From the NCBI RefSeq assembly GCF_003443895.1, contig NZ_QQOA01000017.1, positions 92,239-156,238 on the forward strand: a DNA stretch of 64,000 bases, in the 5' to 3' direction. This DNA comes from Paraburkholderia phosphatilytica (GTDB lineage Bacteria; Pseudomonadota; Gammaproteobacteria; Burkholderiales; Burkholderiaceae). A model generated the notes under the pieces. The model saw only the letters and a list, made by a program, of their open reading frames with translations. It ran no database searches and was not told where the DNA came from. Numbering within the stretch: the first letter of the stretch is position 1; each line of letters begins with the position of its first letter. The position numbers and the translations under genes are program-made. Positions 32,587 to 42,060 of the stretch are shown here, one piece after another.

Positions 32587-33654
32587 TCAGCGCGCGATCT
32601 GCGACGCGAGTGCGAGCAGCGCGTCGACGTGGCCGTCGATGCCGGCGTCGTAGCGCACCGGGTTCGGGTGGTGCGCAGCATTCGAGTCCGATGAACGCTC
32701 ACTGCTCGCGGCGATGGCCCGCTCCACCGCGGCGCGCAATCCGGCCGCGTCGCCCGGTGCGAACGTGTGGCGCATCGAAGGATCGATCGCGTCACAGCAG
32801 CCGATGTTCGACGCGAAGATCACTGGCGTGCCGCACATCACCGATTCGATGCCCACCAGTCCGAACGGCTCGTACAGCGACGCGAGAATCGTAAAGTCCG
32901 CCGCGCGGTAGCAGTCTTCGATGTCCTTCACGTAGCCGACGTATCGCACCCGTTGCGACGTGCGATCCGGCGCGCGGCCCGCCACCGCGACGACGACCGG
33001 CAGATCGATCGTGGCAAGCGCCGCTTCGATCAGCGGCAGACCCTTGCGCTCATGGCTGCTCGATGGAAACAGCAGCACGATCTCGTTCTCACCGAAGCCG
33101 AAGCGCTCGCGCAGCGCGACGCGCGCCGCCGCATCGGCCGGCGCGAAACGCGTGCCGTCGACGGGCGGATACAGCACGCGGATCTTGTCCTCGGGCACGT
33201 CGTACAGCTCGCGCAGCTCGTCATGCATCAGCTGCGAATGCGCGACGACCACGCGCGACGTTTCGTACTGCCGCGCTTCGAGCTCGATCTGCCGGAGATC
33301 GGACTGCTTCGGTTTTCTGCCCATCGCGCGCAGAAAGCCGCGATGCGTGCCGCCGCAAATCGCGATTTCCGAACCGACCACGCGATTGCAGCCGATCAGC
33401 ACGTCGACCCGCTGCGCACGCCGCGCCGCGGCAAGCCGCCACGAGAACCACATGTCGCGCAGCTTGCCCGGCAGAAACGACACGTTGATCCTGTGCGCGT
33501 CCACCATCCGGCTTTCAGGCAGCGACGGGTCGAAGCGCCGCGCGAACACCGCCGGCCGATGGCCGCGCGCGACGAGGCCGCGCACCAGATCCATCGCGTA
33601 GCGCTCAAGGCCGCCGCTGTACTTCAGCGCGTTGCAGGACAGTCCGATTTTCAT
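32587..33654 (-). CDS. glycosyltransferase family 4 (WaaG-like, LPS core)
   Basis: A 355-residue GT-B glycosyltransferase. The N-terminal acceptor domain begins MKIGLSCNALKYSGGLERYA; the C-terminal nucleotide-sugar motif is SLYEPFGLVGIESVMCGTPV (E-x7-E). It probably adds a hexose to the inner LPS core at the cytoplasmic face. The ATG at 33654 is chosen by family N-terminus; 33684 adds ten residues. It follows msbA by 33 bases on the same strand. Confidence 0.85.
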   Translation of the reverse strand: MKIGLSCNALKYSGGLERYAMDLVRGLVARGHRPAVFARRFDPSLPESRMVDAHRINVSFLPGKLRDMWFSWRLAAARRAQRVDVLIGCNRVVGSEIAICGGTHRGFLRAMGRKPKQSDLRQIELEARQYETSRVVVAHSQLMHDELRELYDVPEDKIRVLYPPVDGTRFAPADAAARVALRERFGFGENEIVLLFPSSSHERKGLPLIEAALATIDLPVVVAVAGRAPDRTSQRVRYVGYVKDIEDCYRAADFTILASLYEPFGLVGIESVMCGTPVIFASNIGCCDAIDPSMRHTFAPGDAAGLRAAVERAIAASSERSSDSNAAHHPNPVRYDAGIDGHVDALLALASQIAR

Positions 33655-33687
33655 TGTCGTCGTGGACGCTGGTGTGCCCGGCAACGC

Positions 33688-35481
33688 TCAGGCCGCGTTT
33701 TGCTGGAACTGGATCCGGTGCAGATGCGCGTAGAGGCCACCGTGCTGCAGCAGCTCGCGATGGCTGCCGCGCTCGACGATGCGTCCCGCTTCGAGCACGA
33801 GGATGCGATCCGCGCGTTCGATCGTCGACAGCCGGTGCGCGATCACGAGCGTGGTGCGCCCTTCCATCAGCGTTTCGAGCGCGGCCTGCACGTGGCGCTC
33901 GGATTCCGAATCGAGCGCGGACGTGGCTTCGTCGAGAATCAGGATCGGCGCATCCTTGTAGATTGCGCGCGCGATCGCGAGACGCTGCCGCTGCCCGCCC
34001 GACAGCCGCATGCCGTTGTCGCCGACGAGGGTATCGATGCCTTCGGGCATCGCGAGCACCGTATCCCACAGGTTGGCCGCCCTGAGCGCCGACTCGACCC
34101 GGCTGCGTTCAGGCGTCATGCCGTACGCGACGTTGTTCGCGATCGTGTCGTTGAACAGCACGACGTCCTGGCTCACCATCGCGATCTGCCCGCGCAGATC
34201 GTGCAGATCGAACTCGCGGATCGGCACGCCATCGATCAGAATGTCGCCGCCCGACGGGTCGAAGAAGCGCGGCAGCAGGTTCACGAGCGTGGTCTTGCCG
34301 CTGCCCGACGGGCCCGCGAGCGCCACCATCTCGCCGCGCGCGACCTTGAACGACACGTGGTCGAGCGTCTGGCGACGCGCGTCGTCGGTCGGGCCATACG
34401 CGAATGACACGTCGCGGAATTCGAGATCGCCGGTGGCGCGTTCGAGCTTGCGGCCGCCGCCCGGCGGCTCGGGCGGCTCGTCGATCAGCCCGAAAATCAG
34501 TTCGGCCGCGGTCATGCCGCGCTGGATCGGCTGGTTCACGTCCATCAGATGCTTGAGCGGCGAGATGATCAGCAGCATCGACGTGACGAACGCGACGAAG
34601 CCGCCCACCGTGGTCTGGTCATGCGCGGACTGCACGACCGCGATGGTCAGCACGGCCGCGAGCGCGATCGATGCGAGGAACTGCGTGAGCGGCTGCGCGA
34701 GCCCGCCCGACACCGTCATCCGCATCGAGTAGCCGCGCAGACGCCGGCTCAGGTTGTTGAAGCGGTTGATCTCGTACGACTCGCCGTTGTGCACCTTGAC
34801 GACCTTGTAGCCGCCCACCGTCTCTTCGACGATGTACGACAGTTCGTTGGTGAGCAGCTGGTACTCGCGGTTCAGACGCCGCAGACGCCGGTTGATCTTG
34901 CCGACCAGCCAGCCGATCGCGGGCAGCAGCACCGCGACGATCAGCGTGAGACGCCAGTTCAGAAAGAACAGGTAGCCAAGCAGAAACACGACCGTCAGCG
35001 AATCGCGCACGAGCGTGACCAGCACGCTGATCAGCACGTTCAGGATCTGATTGACCTCGAACACGATCGCGTTGATGATCGTGCTCGCGGTTTCGCGCTG
35101 GAAGAACGCGACGCCCGTGTGGATCATGCGGTCGAACATCCTGATCCGCAGATCGAGCAGGATCCGGTTCGACACGTACTGCAGCAGATAGCCCGACGTG
35201 TACTGCGAGACCGCGCGCACGAGCGCGAGCCCGACCACCGCGACCGGCACGATCCAGCGCGACGCCTGGCTGCCCTTCGTGCCGAAGCCGTGGTCGAGCA
35301 GCGGCTTGAGCAGCATCGGGATGCCCGCTTCAGTCGCGGCAACGACGCCCATCGCCGCGATGCCGCCGATCATCACCCACAGCAGCGGCTGAAGATACGG
35401 CCACAGGCGCTTCATCACGACGCGCGGCGACGACGCGTCTCCTTCGCCCATGGTTTTGCTTAAGGTTGGCTTCGCGCTCAA
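33688..35481 (-). CDS. msbA: lipid A export permease/ATP-binding protein MsbA
   Basis: A 597-residue half-transporter: six membrane helices (about 30-330), then the nucleotide-binding domain with Walker A GPSGSGKTT, signature LSGGQRQR and Walker B ILILDEATSALD. It flips lipid A-core from the inner to the outer leaflet of the inner membrane. It is co-transcribed with the WaaG-like gene and divergent from the WaaE-like gene. Length and motifs are normal. Confidence 0.93.
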   Translation of the reverse strand: MSAKPTLSKTMGEGDASSPRVVMKRLWPYLQPLLWVMIGGIAAMGVVAATEAGIPMLLKPLLDHGFGTKGSQASRWIVPVAVVGLALVRAVSQYTSGYLLQYVSNRILLDLRIRMFDRMIHTGVAFFQRETASTIINAIVFEVNQILNVLISVLVTLVRDSLTVVFLLGYLFFLNWRLTLIVAVLLPAIGWLVGKINRRLRRLNREYQLLTNELSYIVEETVGGYKVVKVHNGESYEINRFNNLSRRLRGYSMRMTVSGGLAQPLTQFLASIALAAVLTIAVVQSAHDQTTVGGFVAFVTSMLLIISPLKHLMDVNQPIQRGMTAAELIFGLIDEPPEPPGGGRKLERATGDLEFRDVSFAYGPTDDARRQTLDHVSFKVARGEMVALAGPSGSGKTTLVNLLPRFFDPSGGDILIDGVPIREFDLHDLRGQIAMVSQDVVLFNDTIANNVAYGMTPERSRVESALRAANLWDTVLAMPEGIDTLVGDNGMRLSGGQRQRLAIARAIYKDAPILILDEATSALDSESERHVQAALETLMEGRTTLVIAHRLSTIERADRILVLEAGRIVERGSHRELLQHGGLYAHLHRIQFQQNAA

Positions 35482-35632
35482 GAAGTCCTCTGGAATTGCT
35501 GACAGGCTGCCGCCGCAACGGCCGGCGGACGAAAACCGCTATTGTAGACGGGCGGCCGGGGTGAGTATCGATCGGCATCGGGGGCCAGGTATACTTGCGC
35601 GACGCGTTTCGCTTACCCGCCCTTCTACACTC

Positions 35633-36424
35633 ATGAACCAGACCACGCTCGGCGTCGCCGTCATCACCCGAAACGCCGCGTCGCGCCTCGACGAATGTCT
35701 TGCCGCCGTGGCATTTGCCGACGCGATCGTCGTGGTCGACAGCGGCAGCACGGACCACACAGTGGAGATCGCGCGGGCGCATGGCGCCCGTGTGCTGTCG
35801 CATCCGGACTGGCCAGGCTTCGGCCCGCAGAAAAACCGCGCGCTCGACGCGCTGGGTACCGACTGGATTCTCTCGATCGACGCCGACGAAATCGTTTCGG
35901 CGGAACTGGCCTCGGCCATCCGCGCAACACTTGCTGCGCCGGCCGCCGACGTCTATGCACTCGATCGTCTGTCGTATTTCTGCGGCCACCAGGTGCGTCA
36001 CAGCGGCTGGTACCCGGACTGGATTCCGCGCCTCTTCCGGCGCGGCGCCGCGCGTTTCTCCGACGATCTGGTGCACGAGCGGCTGGTGTTCGAAGGACCG
36101 GTTCAACGGCTCGCCGGCAAGCTGCTGCACTACTCGTACGAAGACTTCGAAACCGTATTGCGCAAGCTCGACGCGTATTCGACCGCGGGCGCGCGGCAGC
36201 GGCATGCGGCCGGCGGGCACGGCAGCTTCGGCAAGGCGCTGGCGCGCGGCGCCTGGGCGTTCGTGCGCACGTACCTGCTGCGGCGGGGTTTTCTCGACGG
36301 ACGCGCGGGCTTCATGATCGCCGTGTTCAACGCGGAGACGGTGTACTACCGTTTCCTGAAGCTGGCCCACATGGAAACGGCGCGTGCCGATACGGCGGTT
36401 CCGGCCAGCGACACGCCACGCTAG
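35633..36424 (+). CDS. glycosyltransferase family 2 (WaaE/KdtX-like, LPS core)
   Basis: A 263-residue GT-A enzyme. Nucleotide-sugar and metal motifs are VVVDSGSTDHTVEIA and the DxD-type SIDADE. LPS core features are the RHSGWYPDW and LFRRG segments and DDLVHE, typical of WaaE-like beta-1,4-glucosyltransferases. The ATG at 35633 is at the start of the family-conserved region. A 151-base promoter region is shared with msbA. Confidence 0.88.
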   Translation: MNQTTLGVAVITRNAASRLDECLAAVAFADAIVVVDSGSTDHTVEIARAHGARVLSHPDWPGFGPQKNRALDALGTDWILSIDADEIVSAELASAIRATLAAPAADVYALDRLSYFCGHQVRHSGWYPDWIPRLFRRGAARFSDDLVHERLVFEGPVQRLAGKLLHYSYEDFETVLRKLDAYSTAGARQRHAAGGHGSFGKALARGAWAFVRTYLLRRGFLDGRAGFMIAVFNAETVYYRFLKLAHMETARADTAVPASDTPR

Positions 36425-36461
36425 CTATTCGAAGCCGGCGCGGCGCCTCACGTCCCTCACC

Positions 36462-39400
36462 TCAGTAGAGGATCTCGATCGAGCTGCCCGCGAACTCGCC
36501 GCGCAGCGCGGCGAGCAGATCGTCGGTGGGCTTGACGCGCCACGCGTCGCCGAGGCGCACCTCGCCTTCCGCGTGTTCGCTGCGATAGACGATCTGCACC
36601 GCGAGCCCGTTCGGAATCACGACCCGCTCTCGCTGGCGGCCACCATCACCGCCACGGCCATAGCCGCCACCGCCACCGCCACCGTTGCCGCCACGCGGCG
36701 CCGGCGCAGCCACCGGAGCGGCGGCTGTCCCGGCATCGGGCTTCGCGCAATAGGCTTCGAGCACCCGGCGCAATACGCCCGCATCGGCGTTGCCGTTCAT
36801 CTGCACTTTCACGGCCTGCGCATAGCGGCTGCGCGCGCGTTCGAGATCCATCACGGTATCCACGGTGAAACGGATGCCGCCGGTGAACGCGTCGTTACGC
36901 GCCTGTCCCTGCACGACGAGCAGCTCGTCTTCCTTGAAAAGCTGCTTGTGCGCTTCGAACTGCTCGTTGAACACGGTCACTTCGCACTGGCCGGTACCGT
37001 CGTCGAGCAGCGCGATCAGCATCTTGCCGCGCTGGGTCATCTGCGTACGCAGCGACGCGATCACGCCAGCCACCAGCTTGTCGCGCCCTTCCTTCAGCTC
37101 GCCGATCTTCGTGCGCACGAAGCGGCGGATCTCGTCCTTGTACGCATCGAACAGGTGACCGGACAGATAGAAGCCGAGCGCCGCCTTCTCTTCCTGCAGC
37201 TTGCGCTTCTCGGGCCACGCGGGTTCGTCGACGAGTTCGTGGCCTTGCGACGGCGCATCGCCCATGTCGAACAGGCCCGCCTGCATCGCGTTCGCGCTGG
37301 CCTGCTCGGCCGCTTCCATCGCGAGCGACACCGACGCGATCAGCTGCGCGCGGTTCTCGTGCAAGGTATCGAACGCGCCGGCGCGGATCAGCGCCTCGAC
37401 CGTGCGTCGATTCACGATGCGGCGATCGATGCGGTTGCAGAAGTCGAACAGATCGATGAACGGACCGTCGGCTTCGCGCGCGCGCAGGATTTCTTCGATC
37501 GCGTTCTGGCCGCTGCCCTTCACCGCGCCGAGACCGTAGCGGATCGTGCGCGAACGCTTGCTCGGATCGGCTTCGGCCACCGGCTCGAAGCGATATGCGG
37601 ACAGATTGATGTCGGGCGGCAGCACGGCCATCTTGTTCGTCAGGCAATCTTCGAACAGGATCTTGACCTTGTCCGTGTCGTCCATGGCGAGCGACATATT
37701 GGCGGCCATGAACTCGGCGGGATGATGCGCCTTCAGCCACGCGGTGTGGTACGCGAGCAGCGCATACGCGGCCGCGTGCGACTTGTTGAAGCCGTAGCCC
37801 GCGAACTTCTCCATCAGGTCGAAGGTTTCGTCTGCCTTCGCGCGCGTGAGGCCGTTCTTCGCGGCGCCTTCCGCGAAGATCTCGCGATGCTTCGCCATTT
37901 CCTCGGGCTTCTTCTTGCCCATCGCGCGGCGCAGCAGGTCGGCGCCGCCCAGCGAGTAGCCGCCGATGATCTGCGCCATCTGCATCACCTGCTCCTGATA
38001 GACCATGATGCCGTAGGTCTCTTTCAGGACGGGCTCGACGCGCGGATCCGGATACTCGACCACCTCGCGGCCGTGCTTGCGCGCGCAGAAGCTCGGGATC
38101 AGATCCATCGGACCCGGACGGTACAGCGCGACGAGCGCGATGATGTCCTCGAAGCGGTCGGGCTGCGCGTCTTTCAGCATGCCCTGCATGCCGCGGCTTT
38201 CCAGCTGGAACACGGCGACCGTATTCGCTTTCTTCAGGATCGAGAACGACGCCGGGTCGTCCAGCGGCACCTGCGTGAGATTCCAGTCCGCCTTCGCCGG
38301 ATCGAGGCGCCGGATATAGCGCTCCGCCCAGTCGAGGATGGTCAGCGTGGTGAGACCCAGAAAGTCGAACTTCACGAGGCCGACGGCTTCCACGTCGTCC
38401 TTGTCGTACTGGCTCACGACGCCGCCGTCGTCGCCCTGCGTGTAGAGCGGGCAGAAATCGGTCAGCTTGCCGGGCGCGATCAGTACGCCGCCCGCGTGCA
38501 TGCCGACGTTGCGCGTCAAGCCTTCCACGCGCTGCGCGAGTTCGAGCAGCTGGTGCACTTCGTCTTCGTTGTCGAAGCGCTCCTGCAGCAGCGGCTCTTC
38601 CTTCATCGCGTCCGCGATCGTGACGTGCTTGCCCGGCTTGAACGGGATCAGCTTCGCGACGCCATCGGTGAAGTTGTAGCCGAGATCGAGCACGCGGCCG
38701 ATGTCGCGCACGGCCGCTTTCGCGGCCATCGTGCCGAAGGTTGCGATCTGCGAGACCGCGTCCGCGCCGTACTTGCCCTTCACGTACTGGATCACGCGGT
38801 CGCGCCCTTCCTGGCAGAAGTCGATGTCGAAGTCAGGCATCGACACCCGTTCCGGATTCAGGAAGCGTTCGAACAGCAGGTTGTAGCGAAGCGGATCGAG
38901 ATCGGTAATGCCGAGCGCGTAGGCGACCAGCGAACCCGCGCCGGAACCGCGGCCCGGTCCGACCGGCACGCCGTTGCTTTTCGCCCAGTTGATGAAGTCC
39001 GCCACGATCAGGAAGTAGCCGGGAAAGCCCATCTTCACGATCGTGCCGCACTCGAAATCGAGGCGCTGGTAATAGGTCTCGCGCTGTTTGTCGCGTTCGG
39101 CGCTATCCGGGTACAGCTGTTCGAGCCGCTTTTCGAGACCTTCCTTCGAGAGCTGGACCAGGTAGTCGTCGAGCGACATGCCGTCCGGCGTCGGGAACAG
39201 CGGCAGCTTCGGCTTGCCGAGTTCGAGCGTGAGGTTGCAGCGCTTCGCGATCTCGACGGTATTCGCAACCGCCGACGGTAAGTCCGCGTAGAGCGCCGCC
39301 ATCTCGTCCTGGCTGCGGAAATACTGCTCGGTCGAGAAGCGCTTCTGCCGGCGAGGATTCGCGAGAATGTCGCCTTCCGAGATACACACACGCGCTTCGT

Positions 39401-40049
39401 GCGCGGTGAAGTCGTCCGGTGTCATGTACTGCAGCGGATGCGTGGCGACCACCGGCAGCTTCAGTTCCGCCGCGATCGCAACCGCCTGCTGCACGTACGC
39501 TTCCGCGCCCGGCTGCCCGCAACGCTGCAGCTCGATGTAGAAGCCGTTCGGAAAACGCTGCGCCCAACGCTGCGCGTTGCGCTTCGCCGCTTCCACATTG
39601 CCCGCCGCGAGCGCGAGACCGATATCGCCCTGCTGCGCGCCGGAGAGCGCGAGCAGCCCTTCGCCGAGACCGCTTTCGAGCCACGCGGCGTCCACTTCGG
39701 CGCGGCCGCGATACTGGTTCGTGAGCCACGCCTTCGTGAGCAGCTCGCAGAGATTCAGGTAGCCGCGCGCGTCTTTGACGAGCAGCAGCAGGCGCGAGGG
39801 TTTCTCGCGGTCGTCCGGATTCGCGATCCAGACGTCGCAGCCGGCGATGGGTTTGACCCCTTTGCCGCGCGCTTCCTTGTAGAAACGGACGAGGCCGAAT
39901 GCATTGCCGAGATCGGTCAGCGCGAGCGCGCCCTGGCCGTCTTTGGCCGCGGCTTCGACGACGTCGTCGAGGCGCACGATGCCATCGGCAATCGAGAATT
40001 CGGAGTGAACGCGAAGATGAACGAAGCGGGGTTCTGACATGGGCGACAT
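36462..40049 (-). CDS. dnaE: DNA polymerase III alpha subunit
   Basis: A 1195-residue replicative polymerase catalytic subunit. The N-terminal PHP domain starts HLRVHSEFS; the palm region includes GPGRGSGAGSLVAYALG and the catalytic PDFDIDF; the C-terminal OB-fold and tau-binding region includes a Gly-rich insert near GRGGDGGRQRER. Full length and intact. It stands alone, convergent with the WaaE-like gene. ATG at 40049; 40040 is an alternative. Confidence 0.97.
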   Translation of the reverse strand: MSPMSEPRFVHLRVHSEFSIADGIVRLDDVVEAAAKDGQGALALTDLGNAFGLVRFYKEARGKGVKPIAGCDVWIANPDDREKPSRLLLLVKDARGYLNLCELLTKAWLTNQYRGRAEVDAAWLESGLGEGLLALSGAQQGDIGLALAAGNVEAAKRNAQRWAQRFPNGFYIELQRCGQPGAEAYVQQAVAIAAELKLPVVATHPLQYMTPDDFTAHEARVCISEGDILANPRRQKRFSTEQYFRSQDEMAALYADLPSAVANTVEIAKRCNLTLELGKPKLPLFPTPDGMSLDDYLVQLSKEGLEKRLEQLYPDSAERDKQRETYYQRLDFECGTIVKMGFPGYFLIVADFINWAKSNGVPVGPGRGSGAGSLVAYALGITDLDPLRYNLLFERFLNPERVSMPDFDIDFCQEGRDRVIQYVKGKYGADAVSQIATFGTMAAKAAVRDIGRVLDLGYNFTDGVAKLIPFKPGKHVTIADAMKEEPLLQERFDNEDEVHQLLELAQRVEGLTRNVGMHAGGVLIAPGKLTDFCPLYTQGDDGGVVSQYDKDDVEAVGLVKFDFLGLTTLTILDWAERYIRRLDPAKADWNLTQVPLDDPASFSILKKANTVAVFQLESRGMQGMLKDAQPDRFEDIIALVALYRPGPMDLIPSFCARKHGREVVEYPDPRVEPVLKETYGIMVYQEQVMQMAQIIGGYSLGGADLLRRAMGKKKPEEMAKHREIFAEGAAKNGLTRAKADETFDLMEKFAGYGFNKSHAAAYALLAYHTAWLKAHHPAEFMAANMSLAMDDTDKVKILFEDCLTNKMAVLPPDINLSAYRFEPVAEADPSKRSRTIRYGLGAVKGSGQNAIEEILRAREADGPFIDLFDFCNRIDRRIVNRRTVEALIRAGAFDTLHENRAQLIASVSLAMEAAEQASANAMQAGLFDMGDAPSQGHELVDEPAWPEKRKLQEEKAALGFYLSGHLFDAYKDEIRRFVRTKIGELKEGRDKLVAGVIASLRTQMTQRGKMLIALLDDGTGQCEVTVFNEQFEAHKQLFKEDELLVVQGQARNDAFTGGIRFTVDTVMDLERARSRYAQAVKVQMNGNADAGVLRRVLEAYCAKPDAGTAAAPVAAPAPRGGNGGGGGGGYGRGGDGGRQRERVVIPNGLAVQIVYRSEHAEGEVRLGDAWRVKPTDDLLAALRGEFAGSSIEILY

Positions 40050-40102
40050 TGTACAACCGCCACCCTCGTTCTGAAGGTCGAAAACGACTCGCGGATGTCA
40101 CA

Positions 40103-40118
40103 TTGGCCGATCGGCCAA
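40103..40118. promoter_or_regulatory. 16-bp perfect palindrome in the dnaE/trhO divergent region
   Basis: TTGGCCGATCGGCCAA is perfectly self-complementary with no spacer. It lies 54 bases upstream of dnaE and 116 bases upstream of trhO, a good place for an operator. No known regulator is assigned. Confidence 0.35.
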
Positions 40119-40233
40119 GGCTGCGGCGTATGAGCGATAATAGCGCTTTCGTCCAGCGTTACCGCGGCGCGCACCCGTACTACTGGCCAGCAACGCACAG
40201 CCAGGGTCACGGCCACGCCCGCCCAGAAACACC

Positions 40234-41115
40234 ATGAGCATCGTCAATCTCGCCGCATACCATTTCGTCACGATCGAATCGACCGCCGCATGGCGCCCGC
40301 CCGTCACCGAACGCTGCAACGCGCTCGGGCTGCGCGGCACCATCCTGCTCGCGCCGGAAGGCATCAACCTGTTCGTCGCCGGCACCCGCGAAGCCGCGGA
40401 CGCGTTCATCCACTACATCCGTCACGATCCGCTCTTCGAAGGCAAGTTCGCGCATCTCCAGTTCAAGGAGAGCGTGTCCGACACACAGCCGTTCCGCCGG
40501 ATGCTCGTCAAGCTGAAGCGCGAAATCATCACGATGAAGAAGCCGGCCATCCGCCCCGAACTGGGCCGCGCGCCGTCCGTCGACGCGCCCACGCTGAAGG
40601 CCTGGCTCGATCGCGGTCACGACGATGCAGGCCGTCCGGTCGTGATGCTCGATACGCGTAATGCGTTCGAGGTGGACGTCGGTACGTTCGACCAGGCGCT
40701 CGATTACCGCATCGCGAAATTCAGCGAGTTTCCGCAGGTGATCGAAGATCACCGCGCGGACCTCGAAGGCAAGACTGTCGTGTCGTTCTGCACCGGCGGC
40801 ATCCGCTGCGAAAAAGCGGCGATCCACATGAAGGAAGCGGGCATCGAGCATGTGTATCAGCTCGAAGGCGGCATCCTCAAGTACTTCGAGGAAGTGGGCG
40901 GCGCGCACTATCACGGCGACTGCTTCGTGTTCGACTATCGCACCGCGCTCAATCCGAACCTCGATCCCACCGAAACCGTGCAATGCTTCGGCTGCCGCGC
41001 CGTGGTGACGCCGCAGGAACAGCAATCGCCGCTCTACAAGGCCGGCGAGACCTGCCCGGCGTGCCATCCGGATAGCGAGCGCAACGCCGCTGCAGCCGCG
41101 GCGCACGCTGCCTGA
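40234..41115 (+). CDS. trhO: tRNA uridine(34) hydroxylase TrhO (rhodanese family)
   Basis: A 293-residue YceA/TrhO protein. It has an N-terminal ferredoxin-like UPF0176 domain (LRGTILLAPEGINLFVAGT), a central rhodanese domain with the active-site loop FCTGGIRCEKAA, and a C-terminal CxxC pair (CFGC, CPAC). It makes 5-hydroxyuridine at tRNA position 34 using prephenate-independent oxygen. It is followed 23 bases later by another tRNA-modification gene, gluQ. Confidence 0.93.
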   Translation: MSIVNLAAYHFVTIESTAAWRPPVTERCNALGLRGTILLAPEGINLFVAGTREAADAFIHYIRHDPLFEGKFAHLQFKESVSDTQPFRRMLVKLKREIITMKKPAIRPELGRAPSVDAPTLKAWLDRGHDDAGRPVVMLDTRNAFEVDVGTFDQALDYRIAKFSEFPQVIEDHRADLEGKTVVSFCTGGIRCEKAAIHMKEAGIEHVYQLEGGILKYFEEVGGAHYHGDCFVFDYRTALNPNLDPTETVQCFGCRAVVTPQEQQSPLYKAGETCPACHPDSERNAAAAAAHAA

Positions 41116-41138
41116 ACCAGACACGGCTGCACGGTCAG

Positions 41139-42032
41139 ATGACCTACCGCGGCCGCTTCGCGCCCTCACCCACCGGTCCACTGCATTTCGGCTCGCTCGT
41201 CAGCGCGCTCGCGAGCTGGCTCGATGCGCGCGCTCACGGCGGCGCGTGGCTCGTGCGAGTCGAGGACGTCGATGCGCCGCGCACTGTGCCCGGCGCCGCT
41301 GAAGACATTCTCGATACGCTAGACCGCTTCGGCATGCGCGCCGACGAACCGCCGGTCTGGCAAAGCCAGCGCAGCGCGGCCTATCAGCAAGCGTTCGACG
41401 CGTTGCGCACCACCACCGGTCTCGTCTATCCCTGCGGCTGCACGCGCAAGGAAATCGCCGACTCGCTGCTGCACGTCCACGCGCGTCACACCACGCTCGC
41501 CTATCCCGGCACCTGCCGTCACGGCCTCAACGGCAAGCCCGCGCGCGCGTGGCGTCTGCGCGTGCCCGACGGCGCGGCGGCCGTGATCCGCTTCGACGAC
41601 CGCTGGCAGGGTCCGCAAGCGCAGGATCTCGCCACCGAGGTCGGCGACTTCGTGCTGCGCCGGGCGGACGACCAATGGGCGTATCAGCTCGCGGTGGTCG
41701 TCGACGATGCGGAGGCCGGCATCACGCACGTGGTTCGCGGCGCGGATCTGCTCGATTCGACCGCGCGGCAGATCTATCTGCAGCAGTGCCTCGGCGTGCC
41801 GACACCGAGCTATCTGCACGTGCCGGTCGTGACCAACGACGCGGGAGAAAAACTCAGCAAGCAGACCGGCGCGACCGCACTGGACGTGCGCAATCCGCTG
41901 GCCGCGCTGCACGCGGCCGCCGATCATCTGGGTCTGCAGCTGGAAGAAAAGAGATACGCGTCGCTGGACGCGTTTTATGCCGCCGCGACGCGCGCGTGGA
42001 TGCGGCGTCTAACGCAATTGCGCGGCGGGTAG
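41139..42032 (+). CDS. gluQ: glutamyl-Q tRNA(Asp) synthetase
   Basis: A 297-residue shortened GluRS paralogue without the anticodon-binding domain. Visible features are the HIGH-like FAPSPTGPLHFGSL, the zinc-site cysteines in YPCGCTRKEI and the KMSKS-like KLSKQTG. It transfers glutamate to queuosine in tRNA(Asp). Its length is normal for the family and it probably shares a transcript with trhO. Confidence 0.93.
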   Translation: MTYRGRFAPSPTGPLHFGSLVSALASWLDARAHGGAWLVRVEDVDAPRTVPGAAEDILDTLDRFGMRADEPPVWQSQRSAAYQQAFDALRTTTGLVYPCGCTRKEIADSLLHVHARHTTLAYPGTCRHGLNGKPARAWRLRVPDGAAAVIRFDDRWQGPQAQDLATEVGDFVLRRADDQWAYQLAVVVDDAEAGITHVVRGADLLDSTARQIYLQQCLGVPTPSYLHVPVVTNDAGEKLSKQTGATALDVRNPLAALHAAADHLGLQLEEKRYASLDAFYAAATRAWMRRLTQLRGG

Positions 42033-42060
42033 TACCTGATGAGCGTTCGAAGGAGAACGC

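Noticed and set aside
32767..34407. 546-codon plus-strand open frame
   Set aside because: Antisense to the WaaG-like and msbA genes; no domain features.
36384..39281. 965-codon plus-strand open frame
   Set aside because: It lies antisense to dnaE. Its His/Arg/Asp-rich composition is the usual shadow of GC-rich third positions, and it has no recognisable domain.
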